A DNA stretch of 64,000 bases, taken from Scedosporium boydii (lineage: Eukaryota > Ascomycota > Sordariomycetes > Microascales > Microascaceae). Within the stretch, counting starts at the first letter, position 1, and every line of letters begins with the position of its first letter. Where the stretch lies: positions 30,620-94,619 of the forward strand of contig NJFT01000160.1 of assembly GCA_002221725.1 (NCBI GenBank). The letters are read 5' to 3'. Shown here one piece after another: positions 49,421 to 60,170 of this stretch. Both the position numbers and the translations under genes were made by a program. The notes beneath the pieces are model-generated. The model saw nothing but the letters and a program-made list of their open reading frames with translations, was not told the origin of the DNA and ran no database searches.

Positions 49421-50192
49421 TGTCAGGAGGATATCCGAACTGCCCCAGCCATCCCACATACGCACCGACTGGTCCGCGGCAGTTCTAAAACTTAAGAAAG
49501 GAAATGGGGGGGAAAGCTACCCTTGAATATAATACACGAGTAGGGTGATGCTTTGTTGATGCTGGTGATGTCCTTGGGAAGGCTTTTTCGTTTTGTTCCG
49601 GGCAATATGGCAATTGTATATGGCGAAGACGCGAAGCTAATGAGCACCCCGCGGGCGGTATTTAATAATAAGGGCAAACTACATATTGTTTATAAATGTC
49701 TCTCGACCTTCTTCTCGGGTGAAGAAGACTCGGGGTTCCAAGCCCCAAGGACAAGACTGCGATGAAGATCCCATAAAACTAAGTTAACTACATATCAACG
49801 AAAAGTTAACTCGTTAACAAACGAATAGAGTAAAAACTTGTACGCGTTTAGCTATGTCCAAACATCTTGTTTCTATAAATCTCAAAATGTGATGCCTCCA
49901 ACGCCGGCTTCTGCTAGACAGTTTTCCTCCTCCTCCTCCGAGCTAATACAGTAATGCAACAGTCGTGTGGTATGAAAAATAGTTGACAAAGTGCAAAGTG
50001 GTATGTGGTATATCGCCATCCAACGGAACTGACATCTATGTTCTCCTCTTCTCTCCTCCAGCCAAAGAAACGACAAGACATAGGAAAGGAAATACAAAGT
50101 CTGAAAAGACGAATGTAAACAAGGGGAAATCAACAAATAGATTAGACAAGAAACAAAAGAGAACAGGAAAAGATGAGGAAAATCAAAAGAAA
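49421..50192. other. Convergent intergenic region
   Basis: Lies between the stop codons of the phytochrome and the ABC transporter, so it should contain both 3' UTRs. A+T-rich with AATAAT and TATAAA words around 49660-49780; no gene seen. Confidence 0.5.
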
Positions 50193-53100
50193 TTAATAGT
50201 TCTCCTCCTTGATGTTATGCTCCCCAACAATCATCAAAAACACCTTATCCAACGTCGTCGGACTAACGCTAAAATGCTCGATACCCAGCGCCTCCCTGTT
50301 CTCCTCGAGCTCGACGACGAGTTTCCCGATGGCGCTCTTGGACGCCGCGTCGACAGCGGGCGAGATTTCGTGCGGGCCCATGATGCCACGTTGGGAAGGG
50401 GAAGGAGTGGCAGAAGTAGAAGGAGGGGTATCGTTCTTTCCGAGGACGGCGCTGGCGGGGAGAGAGAAGCGCATCTGTCCGTGGTACGTCTTCTCCTCGA
50501 CCTCAGCCTCGGGGAACCTCCAACGAACCCAATCGCGCACTCTTTGCATCTCGGCCTCGGGCGTCCGTGGTGCCGTCTTGCTAACGAGGTGAACGTGGAG
50601 GATATTCCCGAACCGGGCACGCAGCTCGTCGATGGTACCGAGTGCGAGCATAGATTTCGCGAGGATGCCGACGCGACCCGCCAGAGCGTCCGCCTCCTCC
50701 ATGCTGTGAGTGGTCAGGAGGATAGAGCGCCCCGCGACGGTAGCCTTGAGGGTATTCCACATGATGCGCTTGGCTGCGGCGTCGAGACCCGACGATGGCT
50801 CATCAAGAAGCACGACGGTGGGATTCCCCATGAGGGCGATGCCGAGGGAGAGCTTCCGTTTGTTACCGCCCGACAAGGTATGCGCCATGCGGGACGCGAA
50901 GGGCGCGAGACCCACGGCGCGGAGGACAGCACGGACGTTATACTGCACGTCCGAGACGCCCCGCACGCGCGCATAGAACTCGAGGTGCTCGCGCACCGTC
51001 ATCTTATCCATGGGGTCGAACTGGGGACAAACGCCCAGTTGGCTACGCGCGCCCGCGAGGTCATGCGTCACCGACTTACCCTCGACGAGCACGTCGCCAC
51101 CGTTCCTATCAGGCGCGATGTCGCCGCGGATGAGCGAGATGGTTGTGGATTTACCCGCACCGTTGGGACCCAAAAGCGCGAAGACCTCGCCGCGGCGGAC
51201 GTCGAAGGTGACGTCTTCGACGGCCGTGAGGCGCTTTTTGAAGAGTGGCTTGAAGGATTTCTTGAGGTTCATGACGATCAGGGGAAGGCTCGTGTCGCGG
51301 GCTACTTCCTCGTCGACGGTGGATGGTGGTGGAGGCGGGGCCTTGCCCTTGCCGCCCCGGGCGATGAAGCTGCGTCTGAACCAGGAGCCGAAAGATCCGC
51401 TGTCAACAATAACAAGGATGATGAAGTAGATGAGAGCCTGGACGATGAGGTAAAGAATCGGTCCGCCGTACATGTTGATGCCACCGGGGTTGGTCGAAAT
51501 ATTGTCGCCGTCACATGTCGTCGAGAAGATGTTGAGCGTGACGAATAAGGCTCGGACGACGCTACCAATGGGCGACAGGAGCGAAAGGGTGTAGTTAATG
51601 ATGAGGAAGTAGCTGTCGACCTTCGTGACGGGCGCGTACGATAGGGTCGCCATGTAGCCGATGAGGTAGCCGACAAAAGTAAGGGCTTGTATGCCGGTGA
51701 TCCACCCAAACGTCGCCAACTGGCCCGTGGCAAATAATGAAATGACATAACCCAGAAGAGTGGACGCGAGCGAATACAAGACGAGGACGAGGAAGATGTA
51801 GCCGATGTGGTACCAGATATTGGAGACGGCCACCCAGATAATTGTGATAATGGCGGCACCCACAATGCCGATGCCCAAATCGAACATTGTATAAGCAGCC
51901 CACAACGGCATCGGGCGAACACCGTTGGAGTACTCCAGGCCACGAACGAAATGAAGTCTCTCCACGTTGGGGTAAAGTGCAAGGAAGCCAGGCGTGAGAA
52001 CAAGGGCGATGCACATGTAGGCGACGAGCTGGATCGAATCGGTGGCGATGGAAGCCCAGGGGATATCGAAGGGTTCGTACTGAGTGACGATCGTCTGATT
52101 CGCGAGGATGACGTCGAAGAAGTTGAGGGCATACAGGGTCGACGTGATGAAACCGTTGGCGCGGAAGGCAAGCGTAGGTTGGGATCCAGAAGCTCCCAGC
52201 CAGAAACCACCGGGGAAGATGTCCTTCCTCTTCTCCTCGATAGCGCTCTTGAAGGTGTCGAAGGAGTCCTCAAAAGTGACATTTTGGAGCATAGCACCCA
52301 TAAGACCGGAGGCGGCGCCGCCGCTAAGATCTACGCCGAGCTGGCCGAAGAGAGTCGTCAAAGAGGGCGTCAGGAGTTGGATGGCATTCACCTCGTTCAG
52401 CTCATTCGTCGGGCCGGCAACAAGGCCGAATGGGAAGTCGCGGTTCGCGAATTCCTCTTCGTTACCTCCTTGAACGGCGGCCTCGGCGGGCGAGCACCCC
52501 ACGGGCTGTTCGCCCTTGATAAAGAGGGTGACAAGGCCGGCGGCGGCGACGGGGAGGATAAAGGCGGTGATGTAGGGAACCCAGTTCGTCTTGAATACGG
52601 TAAAGCGCTTCCGGAAGAGAACACCGGCCTGTTGGAAGAATCCGAGGGGTTTTCCGTCAAGTAGGTGGACGCCGTCGCCATTGATGGGCGCAACGGCGGC
52701 TGCAGTGGCGGGTTCCGACGTTACAGTCTTCTTTTCTTCAGTTACCTCCTCACTAACCATTTCATGAACTTCTTCAGCAAGATTCAAGAAAACATCTTCA
52801 ATGGTAGGGCCCGAGAAGCGGTAGTCCGAGATACCATGGGCCTCGAGGGACTTGATAACATCGGCTGCTAGGGCTGACGAGGGTGCAATGTAGGTCACGA
52901 CGTCGAAAGCCACAGTCTTCTCAACACCGGCGACATAGGGAGTCTCAGAAGGTTCAACACCACCGTCGACGTGGACACGATATCCAGCTCCGTACCGATC
53001 CTTGAGCACGACGGGAGAACCTTCGGCACGGAGAGTGCCCTTGGATAAGATGGCGATGTGGTCGGCGAGGAGGTCGGCTTCGTCGAGGAAGTGCGTCGTC

Positions 53101-55076
53101 AGGAAAATGGTGCGCTTTCCTCTCTCGGCAAGCAAGATATCCCAAATTTGCCGGCGACTGAGGGGATCGATGCCGCTACTGACTTCATCGACGCAACAGA
53201 CGGCGCTGCCACCAGTCAACATCATACCGAGCTGAAGCTTCCTCTTCTGACCGCCGGAGAGGGTCTTAGCGAGGGCCTTTCGCTTCTTCTCCAGATCGAT
53301 GGACTTGATGAGCTCTCGAATTTCCTGCTTGGAGGCGTGATTTCCGGGGGACTTGAGCCTGTTGAAGATGGTAATGTGCTGCTCGACGGTCAGCTCGCCC
53401 CAAAGCACGTTCTTCTGCGGGGCGATACCGAGACCACCGCTACCGTCAATTTTGATGGAACCGCTCGTGAGTTTGTTCATCCCGGCAATCGTATCGAGTG
53501 TGGTGCTCTTGCCGCTACCATTAGCGCCGAGGAGGGCGACAATCTGGCCGCGGCCGGCAATGAGGCTGAGGTTGTCGACAGCAACGACGGGCTCCCTTAG
53601 GGGGAAGAGGAAAGAGAACCAACGAGCGAATATCGACGGCTTGTACACCTTGGTAAAGTTGTCCAGACGCACGGCGACGTCGCCCATGTCCTGGCCCTCG
53701 CTCGCGGCCAGAGCCATAGACCTGCCCTTGGTAGTGGTACCGTAGAGCCTCGACTCAACAAGGGCGCCGAGCAGCGGGAAAACGATGATTTGGCCGATGG
53801 CAATGATCCAGAACACACCGCCGGCGAGGTTCCAGGGACTGTCGGGAGCGACCTCGAGGAGGTTGGCGGGCATATCCTGCCTCTCGAAGCGAGCCATGAA
53901 GGTGGCGTGGTAAACGTAGTTGCAAGCGGGGAAGAGAAGGCTGAGAATAAAGACGGGACCGGTCGAGGGGCGGGTAAGGGCCTGGGACAGGATGGCAAAG
54001 ACGACAGTGATGAGGAAGGTGACGTTTGCGCTTAGCTGGGCCTGGTTGAAGAAGGACGAGGCGAAAAGCGACATGGCGGCCACGGAGAGACCAGAGAGGA
54101 TTTGCCAGACGAGAACGATGGCGATGCTCGTGTTGGTATAGACGCCAAACCTCATGATAAACGCGCCGATGACCCAGCCTGGAAGGTAAATGAGGGAAAA
54201 TGTGACAAAGTAGGAGACGATCCTGGAGGCCTGTGCATGCCACCTCCGGCTTACAGGCATCATGGCATCAAGCAGTCGAATCATACCGCTTTCGCGCTCG
54301 GTGACGACGAAACCGGCCAGATGGTAGGTGATGAAGAGGATGCTGGTGACGAAAAGCACGCCAAAGGCATTGGTAACGGCTTCCATGTAGATCTTCAGAA
54401 CGCGCTTCTTATACTCATCCTGGGTGAGACTGGTGTAGGCATATGCCTCGGTGGACTCGGGCAGCTGGCGCGCACCATCGCCGACCTCGGTGGCCTCGAC
54501 GGAAGAAATGGCCGAGTCGACTGCGTACTGCAAGGGCAACAGATAGACCTGGGCGTCATTGTCGTCCTTCTCGACGTTGATGGTGATGGCGGAAAGCGCG
54601 CCGTCCATGCGCAGGGTGTAGTTCCAGACTCCATCAGGGCCCTCGGTTGGTGAGGAGCGGAAGACGACGGCACCGAAACAGCGACTGACACCGCGGAGGG
54701 AGGACTTGCAAAGGACGTGCAGGTCATCCTCGTCCTCGGTGCGTTTCCAGGTCTTGCCAGCAGCGTCGACGGAGGGGATCAGAGAATCGATGACGGAATC
54801 GATATGGCCGCCGGAGAGTCCATTGTTCACGAAGACGAGGGTGTCCCTGCCGTCGTCGGTCGCCGCCTCGAGGGCATTCTGAAGAGATCGAATAGGAAAC
54901 GGCTCGCCGATTCCATAGGTAGCGACTGGGGCGACTAGATTTTTGAGGAACGAGAAGAAGGATGTGAGGATGAGGGGCACTACGAAGGCCCAGATTACGG
55001 TGTTGAAAGAGTGACGGCCAAGCAGAATCTTGAAATTCTTGGAGATTAGAGTACCGGTCTGGCGAAGGAACGCCAT
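50193..55076 (-). CDS. Full-length ABC transporter, ABCA subfamily
   Basis: Single-exon frame of 1627 residues with two membrane domains and two ATPase domains in the order TMD1-NBD1-TMD2-NBD2. Each TMD has one helix before a large non-cytosolic loop and then five to six more, as in ABCA proteins that move lipids. NBD1 has Walker A GANGSGKSTT, signature LSGGQKRKLQLG, Walker B ending VDE and H-loop TTH. NBD2 has GPNGAGKSTT, LSGGNKRKLSLG, VVLLDEPSSGLD and TTHSMEEADAL, so both sites look competent. The signature LSGG(Q/N)KRKLxLG is characteristic of the A subfamily. Baker's yeast lacks this subfamily, and it is patchy in filamentous fungi. The substrate is unknown. No intron is needed despite the 4.9 kb length. 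Confidence 0.93.
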   Translation of the reverse strand: MAFLRQTGTLISKNFKILLGRHSFNTVIWAFVVPLILTSFFSFLKNLVAPVATYGIGEPFPIRSLQNALEAATDDGRDTLVFVNNGLSGGHIDSVIDSLIPSVDAAGKTWKRTEDEDDLHVLCKSSLRGVSRCFGAVVFRSSPTEGPDGVWNYTLRMDGALSAITINVEKDDNDAQVYLLPLQYAVDSAISSVEATEVGDGARQLPESTEAYAYTSLTQDEYKKRVLKIYMEAVTNAFGVLFVTSILFITYHLAGFVVTERESGMIRLLDAMMPVSRRWHAQASRIVSYFVTFSLIYLPGWVIGAFIMRFGVYTNTSIAIVLVWQILSGLSVAAMSLFASSFFNQAQLSANVTFLITVVFAILSQALTRPSTGPVFILSLLFPACNYVYHATFMARFERQDMPANLLEVAPDSPWNLAGGVFWIIAIGQIIVFPLLGALVESRLYGTTTKGRSMALAASEGQDMGDVAVRLDNFTKVYKPSIFARWFSFLFPLREPVVAVDNLSLIAGRGQIVALLGANGSGKSTTLDTIAGMNKLTSGSIKIDGSGGLGIAPQKNVLWGELTVEQHITIFNRLKSPGNHASKQEIRELIKSIDLEKKRKALAKTLSGGQKRKLQLGMMLTGGSAVCCVDEVSSGIDPLSRRQIWDILLAERGKRTIFLTTHFLDEADLLADHIAILSKGTLRAEGSPVVLKDRYGAGYRVHVDGGVEPSETPYVAGVEKTVAFDVVTYIAPSSALAADVIKSLEAHGISDYRFSGPTIEDVFLNLAEEVHEMVSEEVTEEKKTVTSEPATAAAVAPINGDGVHLLDGKPLGFFQQAGVLFRKRFTVFKTNWVPYITAFILPVAAAGLVTLFIKGEQPVGCSPAEAAVQGGNEEEFANRDFPFGLVAGPTNELNEVNAIQLLTPSLTTLFGQLGVDLSGGAASGLMGAMLQNVTFEDSFDTFKSAIEEKRKDIFPGGFWLGASGSQPTLAFRANGFITSTLYALNFFDVILANQTIVTQYEPFDIPWASIATDSIQLVAYMCIALVLTPGFLALYPNVERLHFVRGLEYSNGVRPMPLWAAYTMFDLGIGIVGAAIITIIWVAVSNIWYHIGYIFLVLVLYSLASTLLGYVISLFATGQLATFGWITGIQALTFVGYLIGYMATLSYAPVTKVDSYFLIINYTLSLLSPIGSVVRALFVTLNIFSTTCDGDNISTNPGGINMYGGPILYLIVQALIYFIILVIVDSGSFGSWFRRSFIARGGKGKAPPPPPSTVDEEVARDTSLPLIVMNLKKSFKPLFKKRLTAVEDVTFDVRRGEVFALLGPNGAGKSTTISLIRGDIAPDRNGGDVLVEGKSVTHDLAGARSQLGVCPQFDPMDKMTVREHLEFYARVRGVSDVQYNVRAVLRAVGLAPFASRMAHTLSGGNKRKLSLGIALMGNPTVVLLDEPSSGLDAAAKRIMWNTLKATVAGRSILLTTHSMEEADALAGRVGILAKSMLALGTIDELRARFGNILHVHLVSKTAPRTPEAEMQRVRDWVRWRFPEAEVEEKTYHGQMRFSLPASAVLGKNDTPPSTSATPSPSQRGIMGPHEISPAVDAASKSAIGKLVVELEENREALGIEHFSVSPTTLDKVFLMIVGEHNIKEENY

Positions 55077-56847
55077 GATGGGCGAGAGGACCGGGCGGAG
55101 GCCGGAGCTGTCAAAAAAGGCTCATGGAGTTGTGGGCTTCGATCTCAGAGCTTCTTTGATGGGCCCCAAAAGAGCTCCGATTTAGTAGATGTTGGACCAT
55201 TTTTCCGGGGAACGATCGTCGCCTTATAATATGGGCAAGACGAGTTCTGTCAGGCAAATCAGGGCAGGAGCGCTGGGGCGGACTGGGGCGGGGGGTCTAT
55301 TGCGCCGTCTGTGTACATGGTACCTAGATGCAGTAGGAGTGTTACGTAATGGATAAAGTACCAAGTACCATGTCAGTTCGTGATGCTTCACACCAAAGGG
55401 GGGAACCAAAGATCAATTTGAGCACTTGGCGCCCCACTCTCAGGGGATTTTGGTCCGTTTCTTGGGTCTCGGATTCATGTCGCCGTGCTCCCTTGGCTCG
55501 TACAGTCTTATTGGAGGTTGAGCGAACAGACACAATCCAGAGGCTCGTATCTCTCGCATCTCTCGCATCATTACGTATGCTGCCATGTCCGATCAACTCA
55601 TGGACGCAGCCCTACGAAAATATCAACGCGAAGCCTAAGTGAGATGTCGTCGAGATAGCCTCAATGCACTATAAAGCTAAATGGATTTAATGGCAATGTC
55701 ATCAGACACCATTCCGGTGGTCAGCGGCCGCCACCGGAGGACTGGAGACTGAGGCTGGGCTGACTTGGGATGATTTTCGGATCCGATTCACAGCGGTCCT
55801 ATTCGGTGATGCATTCATGCTTCATACACTTCACATGGAGGTGGAAGTATTCACACCCATCAATGGACTCATGCAGCCGATGAAGTATACAGCTAGGGAG
55901 CTGCAGGGCGATGTTCATCTCCAGGATGAATGTCCAGTGTCCACGCATCCATTGATCTCATCTCCGAGGAGAATCCCCGTTTGGGTCCACAAACACGAAC
56001 ACATTTTCCTGAAAGAGACGAAGCTTATCTCCGACCCTCCGACGTCAAACCAAGCCTGCACCCGTCCTTCCACTTCGGCATTGATTAAGCTCTAATGCCA
56101 TCACCAACACTTTTGCCTCACACCGACATCTCGCATGAGGCCAAAGCCCTGCCAGACCTCAAAACGAGAATCGGAATTGATGAAAATACCCAGTAGATTC
56201 TAGCATAGGTTCCCCTACGCATTGCAAACGTGGTGGAAGCCGGATCCGTCCACCGCTCTTTACGAAGGCTTCCCTGCTCGTCCGCGTGTCTTCCAACCCG
56301 TTCCGCAATAAGATAAACTTCACAAAGACGAGTATAGGTCGGTCCAGGCACCAGGATTATTCAAAAAAGCCCCGAGCGCCCAATCGTTCAAACGTCAAAC
56401 GTCCGTGAAGCGTGAAGACTCCAAGTCTTGGCTCTTGAAAAACAAAGCTGCGCCACTCCCAAACACGCGTCGTCTCCCGAGCGAAACTGCAACCTTAAAC
56501 GACACAAACTTCCCGTCCCACCAGTGCTGCTCGGTCATGGTCTGCCTTACCACTACTTCGTACGCCCACAAATTAAACTACTTGGAACCTTCTCCTTGGC
56601 CGCTGGCTCCTTCGTAGACGAGAATGTTATTCTCCTGGAAAACTGCCTTAGTGCTTCCTTCGTTCAAGGAGATGGTTTGTAAAATTTCATTTAATTTTAT
56701 TTTTAGAGACACATCGTCATTTGTAAAACTCGTTTTTCCTTTTCAAAAAGCATCACGCTCGAGAACGCTCCCGAGGCGGTGGCTGGACTTATTCCACATT
56801 GTTCCATCTTCGTAGGCATATTGCAAGCAATTCATCGAACCCCGCCT
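55077..56847. other. Intergenic region, no gene seen
   Basis: Lies upstream of the ABC transporter start and downstream of the Rad4 stop. It should include the transporter promoter and the Rad4 3' UTR. One TACTTCGTAC motif is at 56554-56563. Short open frames have no recognisable content. Confidence 0.5.
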
Positions 56848-59442
56848 CTATTCAATGAAGAACCCTCCCCCACCATAGTCATCCTCATCCATAGCATACT
56901 CCTCCGTGACATCACTAACAGCATCATCCATTTCCGCCTCATCAACAAAGCCACCACCGCCGCCCTCACCACCATCCCCGTCATCTCTTTGCCTCTCGGC
57001 TTCAGCCTCCGCCTCAACTTCCGCCTCCCGCTCCTCATCCACCCCCTCCCAAATCTTCTGCCTAATCCTAAGCCCCATCAACAACCGCCTCCACATCCTC
57101 AAACAACCTCTCCTCTTCCTCTCCTCCTCCATCTCCGTCTCCATGTCCACGAGGCCCTGGATGACTGCCCTCACCGCTTCCGCGTACTCCGCCGCGACCA
57201 CGACGCCCCGTAGAACCGCCGTTCCGTGTCGGCCCTTGAACTTGAAGCCCGTTAGAGCTGGCGCGTAGTCTACCCCGAGGATGAAGGCCGCTCGTGCGCC
57301 GAGTTCGTCGTGAATGTGAATGCCGCCGACGGGTACCATGCTCGGCACGTACACGTCGATGTTGCCAAACTTGTTCTTGGGGACGATTCCATCAATCACT
57401 GGAGGGTGTCTGAACTCTTCCGTGTGCTCGATAAAATAGAGCGGCGTGCCATTCAGACCCCGTACAGCATCGCCGCCTCCCCCGTCATCGCTCTCGTCAT
57501 CCTCTCGAAAACCTCCTTTGCCCATCTTCTTCCGAGGCGGGAGCCATTTGGCGGGAATCTCATTCGGCTTGACTATCCGTCCCATGCGATACCACTTCTC
57601 CTTGCTCCTCGCCACCAAGACGTCCCGTCGAAGATAGACCCTCTCAAGCGGCGCCCGCGGTCCAGGCGCCACCGTCCCGACGTCCCTAGCATCCGACCGC
57701 AAAACCTCACTCCGTCTTAAATGTCTCTCCAACACATAAAGCGGATGCCTCTTCAAATCCGCAATATTCCGAGGAATCGGCTCCCGCGCCAACACGGCCG
57801 CCAGCTCATTATCCTCAATTTGGTCGAGATCCGTCGGCCTCCCACGCCGCGCGTACTGCCGAAGCGCCTTGCGCCACCACCGCGCCCCTTTCTCCTCTGC
57901 CGATTCGACGCGGAGCCGGAGCGTTTTCGCAGTGTACGCCTTGGCGTAGCGCCTGGTCACGTCCCTGACCGAGCCGTCCTCGTCGAAGGCGACGACGTAC
58001 GCCAGAGAGTTCTCGCGATCCGTTAGGGGAGGTTCGAAAACGCGCGTTTTCCAAAACGTCCCCGTGACCAGGGGGTCGGCGGGCTGCCATTTCTGGTGCG
58101 CCACGTCGAGAACCTCGACCCAGTATATCGGGAAGGGAGATTCCTTGATTTGCCTCGGTGCAGAGTACTGCGATAACTTGGAGCCTCGAGGTGTTGTTGT
58201 CCCCGTAGGCCGGCGATAGTGCGAAGCCGTGGTAGAAAGTCCGAACCGACGTCGCGAAGAAGGGGTTGGGGATGCCGTAGAAGCCTCTGCCGCGGGAGAT
58301 TGGCTACCCCTTGCAGACCCTGAATCTGGCGTAGCCCGCTTTAAAGGTGTTCTCGAAGGTCGAGGTTTCGGCCGTGTAGGTCCTCCACCTGAAAAGGAGA
58401 GCGGCTGTAAGGAACACACCAGTCGGGCACGAACTCCAGCAGCCCGAAGAAGAGCGCAGTAGAGCTGCGCTCCCATGTCCCTTGAGCCTTGGAGAGTTTT
58501 CGCCGCTTTTAGAAAGTCCGACCTATCTAAGCAAGTCTCTAGGTCTGTCGGAGGCTCGTAGTTGCCGACATCTTCGCCGTCCTCGGCCCAGAGTGCTCTT
58601 CGTAATCCCCTTTCTGTGACTTGGAATTTCTCTTTGTACATCTGGCCCATTTCCTGCAGTCCAACCTTTAGAGCCTCAGCCCTGCCAAACTGAGAAAGAT
58701 TCCGGTTGGGGTTAAGGCTATTGAGCATCTTAGGGCTCAGAAGTGTCTTCATGCATGCCCGAACTTTGTTGTCGTTGCACCACCTATTCCTCATGGCTGA
58801 GTGATAGAGGAGACAAAGGAGGTGGACCTTATGAATGTCTATACGTTGCCTCTTTTCTTCTTTGCTGAGAGGCTTCTTCTTCTTATGAGCGGCCCCTCTC
58901 CTTGCAGGGGCCATGGCTGCTTTCTGGGCTGACAAGTTCAGCTCAATGTCCTTCGCTTTAGGTTCAGGGGGATTATTCTCGGCAACGACGGGCGCATTGA
59001 GATCGATATCCTCGAATACAATCCCCTCATCGTCATCATCGTCATCCTCGTCCGAATCCTCGTCATCCGATCCCATATATACGGTCTGCACGGTAGGCTT
59101 AGGTATCACAACGTCTTCAAACTCGACATCCTCATCGTCGTCGTCGTCGTTTATATTTTCGACCGCCTTTTCAGGCTGACGCTCAACTTGAGCTCGACTC
59201 TTCGAAGGATTTGCGGCACCAGGCACAGGCACAGGCACCGGCGCGAGGTGGTCATCAGCATCCGACGTCCGGCGCCGTATCATCCGCCGCTTCAATGGCC
59301 TCTCGGGCTCTTCGTCGCCTCGCCGACTGACCCCGGCCTCGTCGAGCATTTCGCCGTATATATCTCGCGGTGCATTTTGGGGTTCTTCAATCCGTGAACT
59401 AGCGCCGCGCGCACTCCTCGTCGCTCGTTTCGGCCTCGTCAT
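56848..59442 (-). CDS. RAD4: Rad4/XPC-type DNA damage recognition protein
   Basis: Nucleotide-excision-repair damage sensor of the Rad4/Rhp41/XPC family, acting in the nucleus with Rad23. The uninterrupted frame encodes 864 residues. The N-terminal 190 residues are basic then strongly acidic (DDDDEDVEFEDVVIP). The transglutaminase-like domain spans roughly 190-560 (HLLCLLYHSAMRNRWCND; PIYWVEVLDVAHQKWQPADP), with a Ser/Pro/Arg-rich insert at about 345-425. BHD1 begins at about 560 (RHPLYVLERHLRRSEVL), BHD2 at about 620, and BHD3 at about 680-765 (VPKNKFGNIDVYVPSMVPVG, DYAPALTGFKFKGRHGTAV). A Glu/Gly-rich tail follows. Length and domain order are those of full fungal Rad4. A small in-frame intron near the insert (around 58390) cannot be excluded. 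Confidence 0.94.
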   Translation of the reverse strand: MTRPKRATRSARGASSRIEEPQNAPRDIYGEMLDEAGVSRRGDEEPERPLKRRMIRRRTSDADDHLAPVPVPVPGAANPSKSRAQVERQPEKAVENINDDDDDEDVEFEDVVIPKPTVQTVYMGSDDEDSDEDDDDDDEGIVFEDIDLNAPVVAENNPPEPKAKDIELNLSAQKAAMAPARRGAAHKKKKPLSKEEKRQRIDIHKVHLLCLLYHSAMRNRWCNDNKVRACMKTLLSPKMLNSLNPNRNLSQFGRAEALKVGLQEMGQMYKEKFQVTERGLRRALWAEDGEDVGNYEPPTDLETCLDRSDFLKAAKTLQGSRDMGAQLYCALLRAAGVRARLVCSLQPLSFSGGGPTRPKPRPSRTPLKRATPDSGSARGSQSPAAEASTASPTPSSRRRFGLSTTASHYRRPTGTTTPRGSKLSQYSAPRQIKESPFPIYWVEVLDVAHQKWQPADPLVTGTFWKTRVFEPPLTDRENSLAYVVAFDEDGSVRDVTRRYAKAYTAKTLRLRVESAEEKGARWWRKALRQYARRGRPTDLDQIEDNELAAVLAREPIPRNIADLKRHPLYVLERHLRRSEVLRSDARDVGTVAPGPRAPLERVYLRRDVLVARSKEKWYRMGRIVKPNEIPAKWLPPRKKMGKGGFREDDESDDGGGGDAVRGLNGTPLYFIEHTEEFRHPPVIDGIVPKNKFGNIDVYVPSMVPVGGIHIHDELGARAAFILGVDYAPALTGFKFKGRHGTAVLRGVVVAAEYAEAVRAVIQGLVDMETEMEEERKRRGCLRMWRRLLMGLRIRQKIWEGVDEEREAEVEAEAEAERQRDDGDGGEGGGGGFVDEAEMDDAVSDVTEEYAMDEDDYGGGGFFIE

Positions 59443-60170
59443 CGCGCAGATCGTGAATCGCAGCTCTCCTTGGCAGTCTCGCCAAGAGCCTTAAATGTCG
59501 GTCATCAATTCCAGATTTCAGTTGAATAAGCCAAATCGATTAAATTATTCGTAATAACGCATCATCGTGAGAAAGATGGTGGGTGCGCAGATGCCTGGAC
59601 CTCACTAATGCGTGAGTGGCGGGGGAAGGACTTGGCTTGCGCAAGCTCGATCGCGCCTCAGACTTAGCACGATCTCATTGCTGAGCGCTCAGGCAGTGGC
59701 GCGTCGTCACGTGATGTACAAAGCAAGGGGCGGCAGAAGGTGTTCATTCAATATTTGTCGTGAACGGAATAGTCTCGCCTCAGCTGCAAGGGCTGCATGT
59801 GTGTGCTGCTAGTGTGCGATCTTTTGGCGTTTTCTAGAAGTTATAGAATATTATATTAATAGACATCACCCGTGCGATTTGATGGTTCATCCAAACTTCA
59901 ACATATCTCGCTTGGCGATGGGTTGTCGTAAGAAAATTGGGCTGTCGACACTGCTGGCAGATCAAGATATTTGGTATTGTTTCCCCACAAAATCTTTGCT
60001 GACCGACCTAAGACCCATCGCCATTATCAGGACAAGGACAATGCCATTGTCCGGATGTATTGTCCTGACAGGAATGCATGGTCCGACCGTGATGAGAATA
60101 CGATTCAACACCCATCGAGGTGAAAAAAATTATAGTAAGTGTTCATGTCTCATTAATCACTCAAGGAAAT
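59443..60170. other. Intergenic region, no gene seen
   Basis: Upstream region of Rad4 and downstream region of the methyltransferase. A+T-rich between 59820 and 60170. No coding sequence is recognised. Confidence 0.5.

Noticed and set aside
49983..51548. 521-codon open frame on the + strand
   Set aside because: It lies entirely antisense to the ABC transporter NBD2/TMD2 region, has Arg/Glu/Gly/Asp-rich composition typical of a reverse-frame artefact, and shows no domain.
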